From assembly GCA_029931535.1 (NCBI GenBank), contig JAQPZY010001372.1, positions 1,488,001 through 1,552,000 on the forward strand: a DNA stretch of 64,000 bases. The letters are read 5' to 3'. Under the pieces are notes generated by a model, which saw nothing but the letters and a program-made list of their open reading frames with translations, had not been told where the DNA came from and did no database searches. Source of the stretch: Margaritifera margaritifera. Its lineage: Eukaryota > Mollusca > Bivalvia > Unionida > Margaritiferidae. Position numbers and translations under genes: made by a program. Shown here in pieces: positions 48,653 to 60,224 of the stretch; positions within the stretch are counted from its first letter, which is position 1; each line of letters begins with the position of its first letter.

Positions 48653-48942
48653 CTTATTAGCACTTTTGCAAATACCACCAAATTCTGGTTGTTTATATTT
48701 TGGGCAATTTAAAATGAAGTGTAATATGGCACTAATATCTCTAGTAGAGGCTGAATCTCCCTTCTCCTCAAAGTCGTTCTTAACAAAATGCGCGAGTACT
48801 ACTTTAACTTTATAAAAGCACAAATCTGCCTTCTGCTTGTTCTTGTATTCTTGGTCCTTGAAGAGACCCTCCAATTCCTGTTGGGTTCTTGATGATGGCA
48901 TGTTGCATGGACTAGATTTGTCTTTTTGTCCATACTGAGATC
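48653..48942 (-). CDS. Coding exon, N-terminal half of a HEPN-like (DZIP3-type) domain
   Basis: The minus-strand acceptor is TTTCTTTTTAG above 48942 and the donor is AAG|GTAATTTC below 48653. The 290-bp exon takes 2 nt and ends in phase 0. It begins with a polar leader (GSQYGQKDKSSPCNMPSS), then amphipathic helices (QELEGLFKDQEYKNKQKADL, FYKVKVVLAHFVKNDFEEKG) and a segment DISAILHFILNCPK. In DZIP3-type HEPN domains the equivalent segment (DxxxxxxLLRNxC) precedes the catalytic-type R-x4-H. Here that motif comes at the start of the next exon, about 23 residues later. The ATG-initiated ORF that covers this exon starts inside the intron and should not be taken as the start. This is the best-defined coding exon in the window. 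Confidence 0.75.
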
Positions 48943-48984
48943 CTAAAAAGAAAGAAATAACAATCATATACATGTATTTCATGA

Positions 48985-49585
48985 AGCTGTTCAGTTATGA
49001 TCTTTTTAGTCATGCATATCATTTTACTAGAATGGTTTACCATCATTATTTATATTTTTCATTTGTATCATACCGGTATCAGGCAAAATATTCATTTTTA
49101 ACTGGATTCATTTATTCAGACCAACCAAGTTTGTGATGCTTCCCTGAATTTGCCACGTTAAAAGTATCTCACCTTGAAAAATGTTCATAGTCTAAAGTTT
49201 CTTTATGCTTTCTTGCAGCTTCGCTATTTGGAGATGCTGTTGTTGAACATTGGTATAAATGTACGTGATTCAACTTCAACTATGATTATGTCAACTGCAG
49301 CATATACTATACCCCATTACTTAGGGTGGAGTACACAGTACTCAATTACAGAGGGCAGAGTAGACTGTACTCAATTACAGTACACTGTACTCAATTACTC
49401 TGTGCTCTAGAGACATGAAAATCCAAGTACTAGCACCTATGCTTGTACTCTTAATTTTAAGAAGTCAGAGCTCTTGTAATTGTACTCCAAAATGGAAAAG
49501 TAACCTGTACTCAAGAGTATACTTTGAAGTACACCATAGCTCACAGGAGTTTTCTTTTTTCCTCGATGCCTTGAATTCATGTGTC
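48985..49585. other. Presumed intron, with a short-period GTACTC repeat
   Basis: 49320-49410 contains three imperfect copies of a 'gtactcaattacag' word with 'agagtagactgtactc'. Elsewhere AT-rich. Confidence 0.4.
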
Positions 49586-50350
49586 ACTATACCGTAAAAA
49601 CCCAAACCAAGCCAAACCAAACCAAACGTACATCAAATCATGTATACTATTCAGTTATGCAAAAGAAAAAAAATTGATATCCTATGTTGTCTTATATACC
49701 TTTTATCCAAAGTTTAGTGGAAATAAGCATATCACATAGTCGTCTGTCTTCAGCAATTCTGCACACGGATTTCCCTCTCAAAAGAATTTGAGGATTCAGT
49801 AAATGGTATTTTTAGTTGACCTTTAGCTAATAATGAAATTAATAGTTTTTGATATTCTATTTTCATGATGCTGAGACTGTGTGCATCCACTCGTTTAGCC
49901 CCTGACTTTAATCCTTTTCTTCTGCCATTTGTTCTCTCCTTCTCTGTTTAATTTTATATCTTTTCCCAACCATGGTTAATTTAAAACAATGAAATTCACT
50001 TTTAGATGTAATCCTGCAGACCATATTTTCGTGATCACTCACAACCTTCTCTCTCTCTCTCTCTCCCTCTCTCCATGCTGTGAATCAAGTCTATGGTTCA
50101 TTTTTTAAAAGATGATATCCATGTAAATATATCAATATACATGTAGCTAGGAATATCTTCACCAACACAGAGACTTTAATGGTGAAGCATCTGCTTGAGA
50201 CAGACATGCTTGTGACGAGAATATTTTACCAATTTGATCATGCGTTTTTTTTAATTACAGATGTATATGAAACTTTCTCATGCAATAGTCAATATCATTA
50301 TATAGTTTGGGGTGGGGAGTGGGGGTAATGTATTTATTGTGAAAATATGA
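49586..50350. repeat. Dispersed repeat D1, copy 2
   Basis: Collinear with 30205-30960: 'acccaaaccaagccaaaccaaacc', 'aagtttagtggaaataagca', 'cagcaattctgcacac', 'ttagctaataatgaaatta', 'tctctctctctccatgctgtgaat' and 'ccatgtaaatatatcaatatacatgtag'. Confidence 0.6.
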
Positions 50351-50399
50351 GTACTGATTTACATGCATACTCCATAATAGAGACAGTTCCTAATTGGTG

Positions 50400-50940
50400 C
50401 TTTGTCTGAAGGACAAGAATCTTCCATCCCTCCTTGACCTTTAAGTGAAAGTGGGACTAACCCTCTCCTTCCATGATGTGCTTCTCCTGAGTAACATGTG
50501 GTGGTCTTTGAACCTCAACACCCATACTTACAGGGGTCCATATATAAGACATTCATGATGGTACAGGATGATCTCTCCCTTGAAAGGGGAAACTCCACAT
50601 CCCAAAAGGGTTGAAAGGGATCATGGAAAAGGAGGGGACATCAGTCCGATCTCCTTTCCCGGTAGCGTGCATAAATGTAGGCTCTGTCCCTGTAGTTTCG
50701 TAATTAGGTAATGTGGAGGCAGGGGGGATTCGATCCAATCCCTGACCCTATACCTAGATTCAGCATATGTTGTTGATGCCTGGTGACCAGTTTTGTGCCC
50801 GGTGCCCAGTGACTGGTGCTCCCTACCCGGTGATTGGTGACTGGTCAATGACCGGCCACCTAAAGTCAATGGCGATCTAAGTCTGTTTAAATAACTTTCC
50901 CCAGAACTAAAAAAAAAACAGCTAGAACAATGCACTACCC
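50400..50940 (-). pseudogene. Second DIRS-like gag-region fragment
   Basis: 'actccacatcccaaaagggttgaaagggatcatgg' matches 'agtccccaatccacatagggtttgaaaagggacattg' at 38185, and the 'ggtgcccagtgactggtg' texture at 50795 matches 38390-38470. The minus ORF of 104 codons is the remnant's frame and has no recognisable domain. It is inserted separately from the main DIRS-like copy. Confidence 0.5.
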
Positions 50941-51600
50941 CCTTGGTGTTGCATGAACTGCTAATCGGATGACCTCGGGTACCTGGAGAATGTTGCCAAA
51001 ATCAAAAGTGGAATGAATAATTAAGTGGAAAATTATCATTTTGTGAAGCCGAAACGCTAAACTAAAATGGATCAATGATGCTCTTAATCGATCTATTCAG
51101 AATTTTAACATATATTATATATTATAAGTTATTTGAATTTATGCTGGTTATGTGCTTTATAAAATTAAACACGCGTGCCTTTTCATATAGATTACATCAC
51201 TTTGTAGGATCGCTTATACCGCTGAAAAACAGTAACTGCTGAGCGCGTGAATCCACATAAATGAAACGGCAATGAACGTGTAGCTGAAATGTTATCTGGA
51301 AGAATGCGATTTGGTAAAAATGATGAATAAAGCAAAATCTGCATTGAATATTTTTGGGAATAAACAAGGATATAAGTGACGCCAAGTACGATTTGCACTG
51401 TGTAAGTACTGTACACTATAGTACAGGTCTTCCCTTAAATATAAGCGGCCCGTGAATTATGAAGTCTTTATTTACCTTTATTTTAAATCATGTTGGAGAA
51501 AACGGAAAATATGCACATGCAAAATAATAACATAAACAATCATAGTATTGTATAACAGTTTATTGACGAATGACATGGTAACTGAACGAGCTGGTCACTG
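50941..51600. other. Presumed intron, no recognised feature
   Basis: AT-rich. Two minus ORFs near 51195-51416 overlap in different frames and have no domain. Confidence 0.3.
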
Positions 51601-51689
51601 CTGTGTGACATATGGCGATCTTCCCAATTTTGTCTTTAAATTTTTTTGCCTACAAGTTTTGGGACACCGAAAATTTTATATATTTTACA

Positions 51690-51762
51690 GGCATATAAGT
51701 CTTGGGACAAGAAAAAAAATAATTATTTTTTCGTGTCCCAAGACTTACCGTGATTACGGTAA
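51690..51762. repeat. Long hairpin with adjacent small palindrome
   Basis: TAAGTCTTGGGACA (51696-51709) is the exact inverse complement of TGTCCCAAGACTTA (51734-51747), with mostly paired A/T-rich inner arms. ACCGT-GATT-ACGGT (51747-51760) follows immediately. A related 'aagttttgggacaccga' occurs 40 bp upstream at 51654. It may be the remains of a small inverted-repeat element. Confidence 0.7.
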
Positions 51763-52450
51763 AAGCATTAATTAATGAATGGAGAAACATGTAATCTCTA
51801 CTAAGTGTCGTTAGGAGATTAGCTGTTAATAATGTTCACTGCATTGAAAACAATAATGAGACTAATAGATGAATCCCTGTACAATATGTAAACATTCAAG
51901 TGCAAGCATTGAATGGATAAAATTATACATATTCCTCCAGGTAATCAGACATGATTTTGGTGCCTGAGAGAAAAAAAACTGAAACTGTGAAGGGGGGTCT
52001 GGGGGTCCTCCTCCAGCGAGGTCTTATGGGTCGGCGCCCCTGATCAAGGAATCCTAAAATGTATTTTAGACTCTGAGAGCATACAAAACTGCTCCTAGTG
52101 GCTCTAATTATCATAATATTTTGCAATTTTGTTACTTCATTCCAACAACAACAAAAAAACATTTGAAAACTAACAAACTTACCTAGCTTCAAAACAATAC
52201 TTTAAGAATTCCACAATGTTCATTGTCACATCAACTTGTTCTCCAAAATTATTAGTGCTGAAGTTATTACATGTGCATATCAGTGTTCACATAATAATTC
52301 AGTCACAATAATTTGTTCATTTTTGTAGCACACATTATATGTAAATCACAATTTTACTCTTCTCATAACAAATGGGTTTTTTTCTTTCATGGTAAAAGAT
52401 TTTAATTATATACATCCACTATATAAAAGTATGCACAAAATTCACTTGTC
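51763..52450. other. Presumed intron, possible exon pieces
   Basis: A minus-strand open piece at about 52260-52185 (TNNFGEQVDVTMNIVEFLKY) has an acceptor ACTTCAG and a donor GTAAGTTT, but its phase does not fit the chain of exons. Another piece at 51983-51943 (KIMSDYLEEYV then stop) follows a good acceptor and could be an alternative last exon. Neither is secure. Confidence 0.3.
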
Positions 52451-52529
52451 TTTTCCCCCATTGGACATATCCTGTTGATACTGATGTGCTAGTCTGTGTT
52501 TTTTTGCAGCCTTGACAAAGATTTCTTTA

Positions 52530-52910
52530 GCTTTTCTTTTCACATATCGTAACACAAAGTTGCTTCTGCCCTCTCATGTAAGAAATCTTTCTTAAAATAC
52601 TGCACTGCAAGTTTTCCTGATGCCTTTATACCATATTTGATGTTCTGTACCAAGTTGTCAGTTTCTACATTCATCCTATCTGATCTGGAATTAAATATTT
52701 CATTTGTGACACTGAAGGATGATTCTACTTGTGGGCCATGAAAACAACTCGGTAAAGACATGACCATCTTTGATAGACATGGGTATCTGGCAACAATGTC
52801 ATCACTTCCCCACCAGTGATCTATACGTTGTCACTCCTTAAATTCTGGACGGGAATCAGTTTGGAATTTTCTAGCTTCCAAATCATACTGGTCCAATTCC
52901 TTCTCATTTA
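52530..52910 (-). pseudogene. hAT C-terminal dimerisation remnant, third family
   Basis: The minus-strand frame reads DHWWGSDDIVARYPCLSKMV and MSLPSCFHGPQVESSFSVTN, then DRMNVETDNLVQNIKYGIKA. 'WW...YP.L...v.......s.~ESSFS....~~~R..m......~l~~ikygik' is a hAT dimerisation layout. It differs in sequence from the remnants at 6.4-7.4 kb and from the MADSHH element. There is no start and the 5' part is missing. Confidence 0.6.
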
Positions 52911-54061
52911 ACAAGTTAGATGCTACTGTAGAATTGGTAGTAGTAGTTCAAATCTTTCTGGCAAAGATCACAAAATGCTAATCCTCCAGTTTTCTTACAA
53001 TTTGACCAACTGCATTCTTATCGATTTTGCGTTCAAGCCATTCCCATTTCCACACATTTTTCAAACCTTTATTGAAACTTTGTGTGTCCATGTCTCTATC
53101 GATAATTCTCGACGTCATGTTTCGCAAGCATATTTTTATTTCCATCAGTTTCCATTACACGAAGATTCATTGGACATGTACAAACTTCTGACCAATCAGA
53201 AAGTTCTTCACAGCGACCATCTGTTAAATTATATATGAACGAATACTATAATAAGGTTCATTGTGGAATGGGACCAGACCGACCGTTATTTGAAAACCAG
53301 ATTGAAGATGATATAAAATAATGGACCATATTGAGGAAAATCCGATTCAGCTCAGGAGAAAAGCGTAATTCCGCTTTAAAACCGGACAAATCATGTCTGA
53401 GTAATTCCCAAACCTACATGGAGTAGGGAAGGTAGAAGGTTCGTTGTGCGAAATGCACAAAATAAATTATCACTGGACTATCAAACGATACTTTTGACTA
53501 TGGACTGAGGGATAAATTTTTGCTAAAAAGAAATATCATCAATACTAAGTCCTGATATAGCATAACCATCACATAGTATTTTTTCTTCAAGCGAGTATTT
53601 TTTCCATGTCTGACTTAAGATAGCATTTGAAAAAAGAATGACGATGGGAAGTTGCACATGGGCAAGTCAGATTGTGTTGATGCACATGTTTTAAGAATTC
53701 CTAGAACAGAAGGATGGTGCATATAGCACGGATGAGGTTTTTCCATTGTGGAAAAAGTAAGCTTAACAATAGTGACAGGTAGGGTATTACTGATATTAAA
53801 CAATGTGTCAATACAGCCATCAATTCAGGAGAAGTAATTCATAATTCATCTTACCAATTTATTGATGATATTTTTGATGACATTAAATTATTCATTTAAT
53901 ATATTGCATATGCTTTTACCAATGAATATATCAATTTCATGACAAATATCATGTATAAAAATATAAATTCTACATCTTAAAAATAATTTTTCAAGATCCA
54001 ATTTCACAACCTATTTTTTAAATTCACATAAAACTAAAGAAAACAGAAACAAAATCATTAC
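52911..54061. other. Probable 5' debris of the hAT remnant and unassigned DNA
   Basis: 52911-53300 may include the decayed middle of the hAT-like coding region on the minus strand, but stops break every frame. 53615-53803 repeats the low-copy segment at 20930-21035. No host exon was recognised. Confidence 0.35.
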
Positions 54062-54090
54062 CATGTGTGCTTGAATTTCTGCAGCTTCTC
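54062..54090 (-). CDS. Possible 29-bp microexon
   Basis: An acceptor TACCAATTTGCAG above 54090 and a donor ATG|GTAATG below 54062 enclose a piece that reads EAAEIQAHM when it takes 2 nt. That fits the donor phase of 58194 but would then end in phase 0, which does not fit 48942. It may be an alternative or skipped exon. Confidence 0.2.
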
Positions 54091-55116
54091 CTGCAAATTG
54101 GTACATAAAATTCAAAACTCTTCATGTTTTCCATCACTGTTCACATAACAGTACAGAACAGACTTAGTTGTGGTTTAAATGTCAATATATTTGTCATTGC
54201 AAAATGTAAACAAATAAAAAAAAAAAAAAAAAAAAAACAACAATTCTCCTTCTTAACTTTCTCTGTCGTCAACGTACTCGCAAAATATCCTGGAGGATCT
54301 GGTATTTATGTCAATTCACATGATCTTGCAATTTCTTGAGAAAGAGCACAACAACTCGGCATTCCAAGACAAGAGGCTATTCCAAGTTGTTGCTCAACAT
54401 AGCCACTGAATTCAAAATGTCAACAGAAGGTAGGGTTGTGTTATTCCATTTACTTGTCAAACATAGGATTTAATCCGGAAATATTTTGTACTCATTGCCA
54501 AAAGGACCCTTTAGCCGACTGTAACTCAAGAGCAGTGAGAAATACCAGTTTCTAAAATGCACACAGATGTCTGTGGACAAAAGTGTCTGCAGAAAATTTA
54601 ACATTTTAAAGAATACGTATTATCAGACCCCAAACCATTAATCAGTATCAACACAGGTTGGGGGCTGATTTATCAGTCTAGCCACTAGTCAATGTGTGAT
54701 TTTCTAGCATAGTTTCTGAACTTTGGCTGGATGCTATCTGTTTTAACGCTGCAGCTTTCTTCCAGCCCATACATGCTAATTGATGAATTTTGAGGACTAT
54801 CATGATGGGCAAGCCACCATTATTGATGTTGTGTTGCGCATCAGTGACCTGGATCTTTATTTCGTTAATTGTTCCACATTTCAGCTGCTTAAACTCTGGG
54901 CTTGGATGGTCATGGCAATGCCAAACATGAGACATGAACAATTCCTTGCAGCAGTGTGGAGGGGGGAGCTGTCGACAACACTGTCTGTCATGGAAAGTTA
55001 GTCAAGGTTGATAAAGACAGCCTTCTGAAAAGTGAAGTCGACTGGTCTGTCTCCTGTTAAACAACCACCACTGATCCCACCCCATCATCTATTCCGTGGT
55101 CGGATAGTAAATCATG
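54091..55116. other. No recognised feature, possible decayed coding piece
   Basis: The minus frame 54941-54678 (HVWHCHDHPSPEFKQLKCGT and LPIMIVLKIHQLACMGWKKA) has protein-like composition but no known motif. It may belong with the decayed remnant to its right. An A-run lies at 54218. Confidence 0.3.
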
Positions 55117-56540
55117 CAGAGATGCTGCCAGGATTTTATCAAAAGGGGAGAGCTCCCCCATTGTCACCGAAATAAAGTGGGAGTAGGAAAAAAAAGGGAG
55201 GGGGGGGGGGGGGAAAACGGCCATAGTTCAATATTTACTTAACACTTAAATATCCATCTCTCTTTCTGCCTGCTCCATTATGTTAAAGATTTATTGAAAT
55301 CAAAATCCTCAAAAGATGTCTCCTCTAGTTGTATAAGCATTAATCTGTTGATTGTTTCTGAGGTTAAACTGTTCTTTATCTGTGTATGAATATTGTTCTG
55401 TGCTAAGAACCCCCTTTCCCAGTTTGCTTTCTGAAGCAGCATATGTATAGCTAGCTTAGCCAACTTGAACAAGTTGGGAAACTGTTCTTTATGGTTGTCA
55501 AGTACAATTTTCCACAGCTCATAGGTATTATCTCATGGATATCTCCGCTCCAAAATAAGATTTTTCACAAACATGAACTCAGCCAAAGTTTCACTTTCTT
55601 GAATCAGTGCTTTGCTGACTACTATGACAGATTTCTTATCTGTTCCATAATGCTGTATGATGGTTTTAAAATCCATCAATGCCACAGTCTGCTTTTCAGA
55701 CTGAGGTATTCTGATCAAATGAATATCCTCACTTTTTAGTTTCTTTTTAGATTCTTATTTATTAAATTTATCTTAACCATTAGAGTGCTAGATAATTTTG
55801 TACCACAATATCCCTCAGTGCTGAATTGTTTGAGAAAAGAAATGAAAATTGAACTCTACTTTTAAATTGCCTGTATTTTAATTAAGCTTGGTATTCTGCC
55901 TTTCTACATTTAATTTCAAAACACTGCTGAATAGGGGGTTGACCGGCTTGCCGTCTCTTTTTGTCCATCCAGCATGTACATCGGACTTGCATTCAACATC
56001 ACATTCGGGTTCAAAATCACTCACTGGTATTTCCAGTAATACTTTTCCAGCTCCAATAATCTGACATACTTCAGAACTTTAAAAATAATTGTCATCATTG
56101 CTATCATCAGCCAGTATTTCCCGAATGAAATCGTCATCTGAACATGGATCATGTTGCGAGTCAGCCATTTTAGGTTTTCTAGGTAACCCGTATTTTAAAC
56201 ATGCATTTGTAAAACCCCTTTGATAACTGCAAGATTAAAACTAAGACAGAATGCTTGTTCCAGGGCCCAAAGTGCCAATTAAATTTAGTTTAGCAACCAT
56301 TTATGTCAAGTCGAAGTACCCACATGTGTAAACAGTTGCCTGCCTTAACAATGACCTATGTTGCGATGAGCGCTACAAGACCTCTACCGACGGGTCAACT
56401 TATGTTATGACAAGCACTTTAGTTAAATAAAAATTGTATACAGTGCAAAGTACTTTTTATATGCGTGACTATAAACTAGTCTGAGGAGTTTTTGTGCATC
56501 ACTGCTGTCCAAGTGCACAAATTCTTACAAATTCTGACAG
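55117..56540 (-). mobile_element. hAT-like element, copy 3, right end lost
   Basis: The left end CAGAGATGCTGCCAGG matches copies 1 and 2. The interior has the dimerisation remnant on the minus strand at 55720-55250 (NWERGFLAQNNIHTQIKNSL and INRLMLIQLEETSFEDFDFN) and a frameshifted MADSHH-type remnant at 56170-55900. The right terminal inverted repeat is absent: similarity stops at 'attcttacaaattctg' near 56538. Confidence 0.65.
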
Positions 56541-56968
56541 ATCCAGAAGTGCCCCAGTTATCTGCTTTGAAAGAATATCAAAGCAATAGAGACCTGGCTT
56601 GTTCATTAACATGTCCATTTGTGCAGCCAGACCACCAGTTTGTCACCAGTGACAGGACTCACTCACCCTGACATTGTGCCAGCCAATCCAGTAGGTGATA
56701 GATCAAAGGCCAACCACGAGACACCCCTAATGGTTGTCAATGTGGTACTGTAGGAGGATTGTCTCCCTATTTTGGATATGCTTTAGCATCACAAACATGA
56801 TATAAGATGCCACCATCATCTTGAAGCTTAAATGTGGATACTAAATACTAAGCCAGAGGGATGGGTTTTACACTTGTGACTATACAGTTTATTATGAATA
56901 GAATATGATCATTACCTGTCCCGACATGTTTGGCCGCCGCCGACCTCTCAACAAAATACCCTCTTATG
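56541..56968. other. Boundary zone, no recognised feature
   Basis: The base composition becomes GC-richer and less repetitive from about 56545, which marks the start of the foreign-looking block. Confidence 0.3.
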
Positions 56969-58193
56969 AGTGCATCCTTTCTGTTTCACCTGTATTATTA
57001 TTTGGTTGAAATATGTGCCCCACAACTCAGTGACAATGCCTGGCACGATCATTAAAACAACTACAACACAGCGGTATATGAAAAACTGTGCACAGAGTTT
57101 CAGGTTTCTCCACACACAGACTAACACTGAAGAGAAGCCTCCATGGTCTGTTTGGTATGGTGTATTACTACTTCCTGGCCCATGCGAGAGACTTTGCAGT
57201 AACTGTCAGATGGTTGCCTGACAAGATGAAGCAGTACAAGCTGCAGCTTGACCACTACCCAGAGGGAATAGAGGAGAATGCAACTTTAGCAGTGTTGGGT
57301 ATATTAACGTCTTGATCTAGACATACATGTGGGTCATTCTGAATGTGCAGACAGTCTAAGACCAGCACACTCTGGGTAAGCACAAGACTTGATGTGCAGT
57401 AGCTATTCCTGACATAGAAATGCCCTTATCAGTCCCACAGACCTTCCCAACGCAATTAACAAGTACCAGAATATGATGTACCACACCTGCTCTAAGGCTG
57501 AATTTGTGTTTGGAATAGGCTTTTACCTGATCCCGACTGACATGGAGCGCCTCATCACCAATGACCTTGTTGAAGGCTAGAACAAGATCATTGTGGTTGG
57601 TGTAAAGTAGACCCAAGAAATACTGATGTCAACTCCATTCCGGTACCAAAGCCCAATATCATGAATAAAATGGGCATAGTACAGTCAGTAGACAAGTAAC
57701 GTGTTGACCCAACGTTCAACCTGACCACTACTTTACAAGAAAAAGCACACAGCACTTCATGCTGACCAGTCCACTATGCTATTTGTTAGTAGAGTTACTG
57801 TTGGCCTAGCGAAATTTCAGATATCTTCCACATAGGATCCACTTGAACACAGCAAGCACCCCAACTGTTTCTACCTTACTTATCGCCATGCAGAGATCCA
57901 TGTTGACTTTCTGGAAGACAGCTGTGACCTCCTTGTATGTGGAAGCTTTGTATAAAAGTCTACCAACCCCAGCAATTTTAATGCCATCAACCCAAATTAC
58001 TTTTTCCAGTGATGACAGGAAAAGAAACCCTGAACTAGTTAGTTTTGCTACTCAACCTCGTGTATATTTTCAGTAACAATTTCCTAATGTGAATACATTT
58101 GGATCTCCACTGCTATATAAAACACCTCGACCTTAATTTTCATACGATCATTGCAGAGGCAGAACAGTTTGTTTCAAAACATATTGTACTGAC
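56969..58193 (+). pseudogene. Decayed multi-frame coding remnant, left part, origin unknown
   Basis: Plus-strand frames hold separated protein-like runs, for example HARDFAVTVRWLPDKMKQYK and LDHYPEGIEENATLAVL near 57170-57300, and KYQNMMYHTCSKAEFVFGIG with FYLIPTDMERLITNDLVEG near 57460-57580. Stops and frame changes separate them. No reverse transcriptase, integrase or transposase motif was seen. A virus- or Polinton-like structural gene is possible, but this is a guess from texture only. Confidence 0.35.
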
Positions 58194-58355
58194 CTGACTC
58201 AGGTGTTATGTCATCTGCCTGTTGATCTTCTACAAGTGGTATAATAAAGGACATATCTTCTGTCCCATCTGGATTGCCGACTTTATCTGGGTGTCCATAT
58301 TCACCCATCTCAACCATGCCTCCTTCTATCACTGTTTTGACCTTGTGTAATACTA
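58194..58355 (-). CDS. Coding exon, acidic segment of the HEPN/coiled-coil gene
   Basis: The acceptor is TTGTCTGTTCAG above 58355 and the donor is CAG|GTCAGTAC below 58194. The 162-bp exon takes 2 nt, leaves 1 nt and is open for 53 full codons. It reads VLHKVKTVIEGGMVEMG, then a Gly/Asp/Pro-rich turn, and ends in an acidic stretch (EDMSFIIPLVEDQQADD). No family was recognised. Both borders agree in phase with the flanking exons (61149-61292 upstream, 48653-48942 downstream), which is the best evidence that it is real. It lies inside a region of degraded plus-strand coding remnants (about 57-59.8 kb), so it is either an exon preserved within an intron full of insertions or a chance ORF. The clean splice sites favour an exon. 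Confidence 0.55.
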
Positions 58356-58399
58356 CTGAACAGACAACCACAGAGCATTCAATACATGTTAACAAGATG

Positions 58400-59455
58400 A
58401 CATCTCAATATGGATGCAAGTCTAAACCATATTGCCACCTATGGGACCCCGCAGGGTGAAAGACATCCACCATTCAGTTGTCATTACCAATAATCCAAGT
58501 ACAATTCAGCATCTCCTGGACTGCCTGTGTGATCTACACGACTGCACTAAAACCGACACAACTGGACAGTCATCAAAATCATGCGATTGTGAATGTCAAG
58601 ATCACTGGCAACAAGGTGTTGTCCATCGATGACCTATGTCTAGAGCTGTTATAGCGACCTCTGGAAGATGACTAGAGAGTGCCAAAGTATGACCTACAAG
58701 GGCACAGACAAGTCAGCTGCACAGGACATGCTCAAGGTGGGTGCTGGAAACAGCAATGGCAATCTGACAGAAGACAAGGCCATCGCTGATGCCCACCAGA
58801 ACTGATTCTAAGTCCTTGAACTTAAAAACTTTTCTAGTCACACATGCCTTACTAACAGTCAAACCTGGGTGACAGGCTGAGTATGAGCTCACCTTCAATG
58901 ACTAAATCCGTGTATTCAAGATACTAAGAGAACTGAATGACATCTACAGGATTGATAACATCTCACTGGAATAGAACATGGTGACGCACTCCAAGGTCGT
59001 ATTCATGATCCAAAATCAATACAAGGTCAAACTGGCCATCTGTAGTGCCATGCTACAGAAAAGACACACTTGACGAGAGCCAAACCTAATATCAATATCA
59101 ACATACCCACGAGGAATATGAAGAGCATCCTCATGCTGATGCTGTTTGTAGCTACCACCACTGCATTTGATTGGGACACTGAAATGTTTTACAATCTGAA
59201 AGTACTGAAGATCAAAGGTACTATCGAAGGCATTCCTAACCAGCCATTCAGCTAAGGGCTCAGGCCCTACGAACAAAGGTCAGGAAACACATTTTAAGTG
59301 GCAAAAGACCTGGATCTGACTGATGTTTGCTGGAAAGTACCTCACGGACAAGTATGCCCTGTGCCTTCAACAATGACGACTCCTTCCATGGCAAGGAGAA
59401 GAGTTGAGAACGCCATTGAGGGGGTAACCATCCAGATCACAAAAAAGGCACTCTA
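58400..59455 (+). pseudogene. Decayed multi-frame coding remnant, right part, origin unknown
   Basis: Plus-strand runs such as AIVNVKITGNKVLSIDDLCL near 58580, VFKILRELNDIYRIDNISLE near 58915-58970, VVFMIQNQYKVKLAICSAML near 59000-59060 and YLTDKYALCAFNNDDSFHGK near 59340-59395 are in shifting frames. They are GC-richer than the surroundings and look like one ancient structural-type gene, now broken. It ends at the 42-bp minisatellite. Confidence 0.4.
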
Positions 59456-59456
59456 C

Positions 59457-59755
59457 GTCATCACAGATGAATCTCTCAATACTGTAAATTGCAGGTCTGT
59501 CATCACAGATGAATCTCTCAATACTGTAAATTGCAGGTCTGTCATCACATATGAATCTCTCAACACTGTAAATTGCAGGTCTGTCATCACAGATGCATCT
59601 CTCAACACTGTAAATTGCAGGTCTGTCATCACAGATGAATCTCTCAACACTGTATTTGCAGGTCTGTCATCACAGATGCATCTCTCAACACTGTAAATTG
59701 CAGGTCTGTCATCACAGATGAATCTCTCAACACTGTAAATTGCAGGTCTGTCATT
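59457..59755. repeat. In-frame minisatellite, 42-bp unit, about seven copies
   Basis: The unit reads GTCATCACAGATGAATCTCT plus CAATACTGTAAATTGCAGGTCT; in the plus frame it is VITDESLNTVNCRS. Copies start at about 59457, 59499, 59541, 59583, 59625, 59664 and 59706. One copy lost 3 bp. Near-identity of units shows recent expansion. The minus strand is also open (a repeat effect). Confidence 0.85.
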
Positions 59756-60224
59756 GTGTTCAACTAAAATGCTGCCAATCCTGTGGATTTTTCAGACTAT
59801 CACTCAGGAACCGAAGATATTGCAAGCATAAAATCATCTGTGATTGGAGAATCAGCAAATAGCACAACTACTTAAGATTGGAGAATCAGCAAAAGCACAA
59901 GGTTACGTGGTTCGAAATGTATCTCCCCCCTTTCTCCGATTACATACTAATTATTTTATCTCTTGAGCATGTTCAGCCACTGTTAATATATATCAAAGTA
60001 AAGGAAACTTTACCAATTTGTTCCCCATGTATGACTGAAGTACTAACTGATCATTTAATAACCACTTTTATGCGAAGTAACTCAGTTGCTTCGTATCTGG
60101 TCTATATGGATCGAATTTAAAGGCTCCACTTCCGGTAGGTCACTCAGTGAAATATGTTACATTAAATTCTCATTGGTGGTTATTGTTTGTTGCAGTCCTG
60201 GATAAACAATAACTACCCCTAGAA
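59756..60224. other. No recognised feature
   Basis: The 80-codon plus ORF at 59878 has no motif. A short duplication of 'gattggagaatcagcaaa' occurs at 59839 and 59876. Confidence 0.3.

Noticed and set aside
48587..48982. 131-codon ATG-initiated minus ORF taken as a complete small gene
   Set aside because: Its start and end lie in intron and microsatellite sequence; splice sites at 48942 and 48653 fit better and give phase-consistent joins.
49205..49260. Possible plus-strand exon after TTTCTTGCAG with donor GTACGT
   Set aside because: Isolated, no phase partner on the plus strand, and the frame has no clear protein character.
52184..52260. Minus-strand open piece TNNFGEQVDV... as an exon of the HEPN-like gene
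   Set aside because: Acceptor and donor are good but its phase does not fit either neighbour; kept only as a note.
59453..59650. Minus-strand ORF across the 42-bp minisatellite
   Set aside because: Repetition of a stop-free unit opens several frames; the plus frame continues from protein-like sequence.
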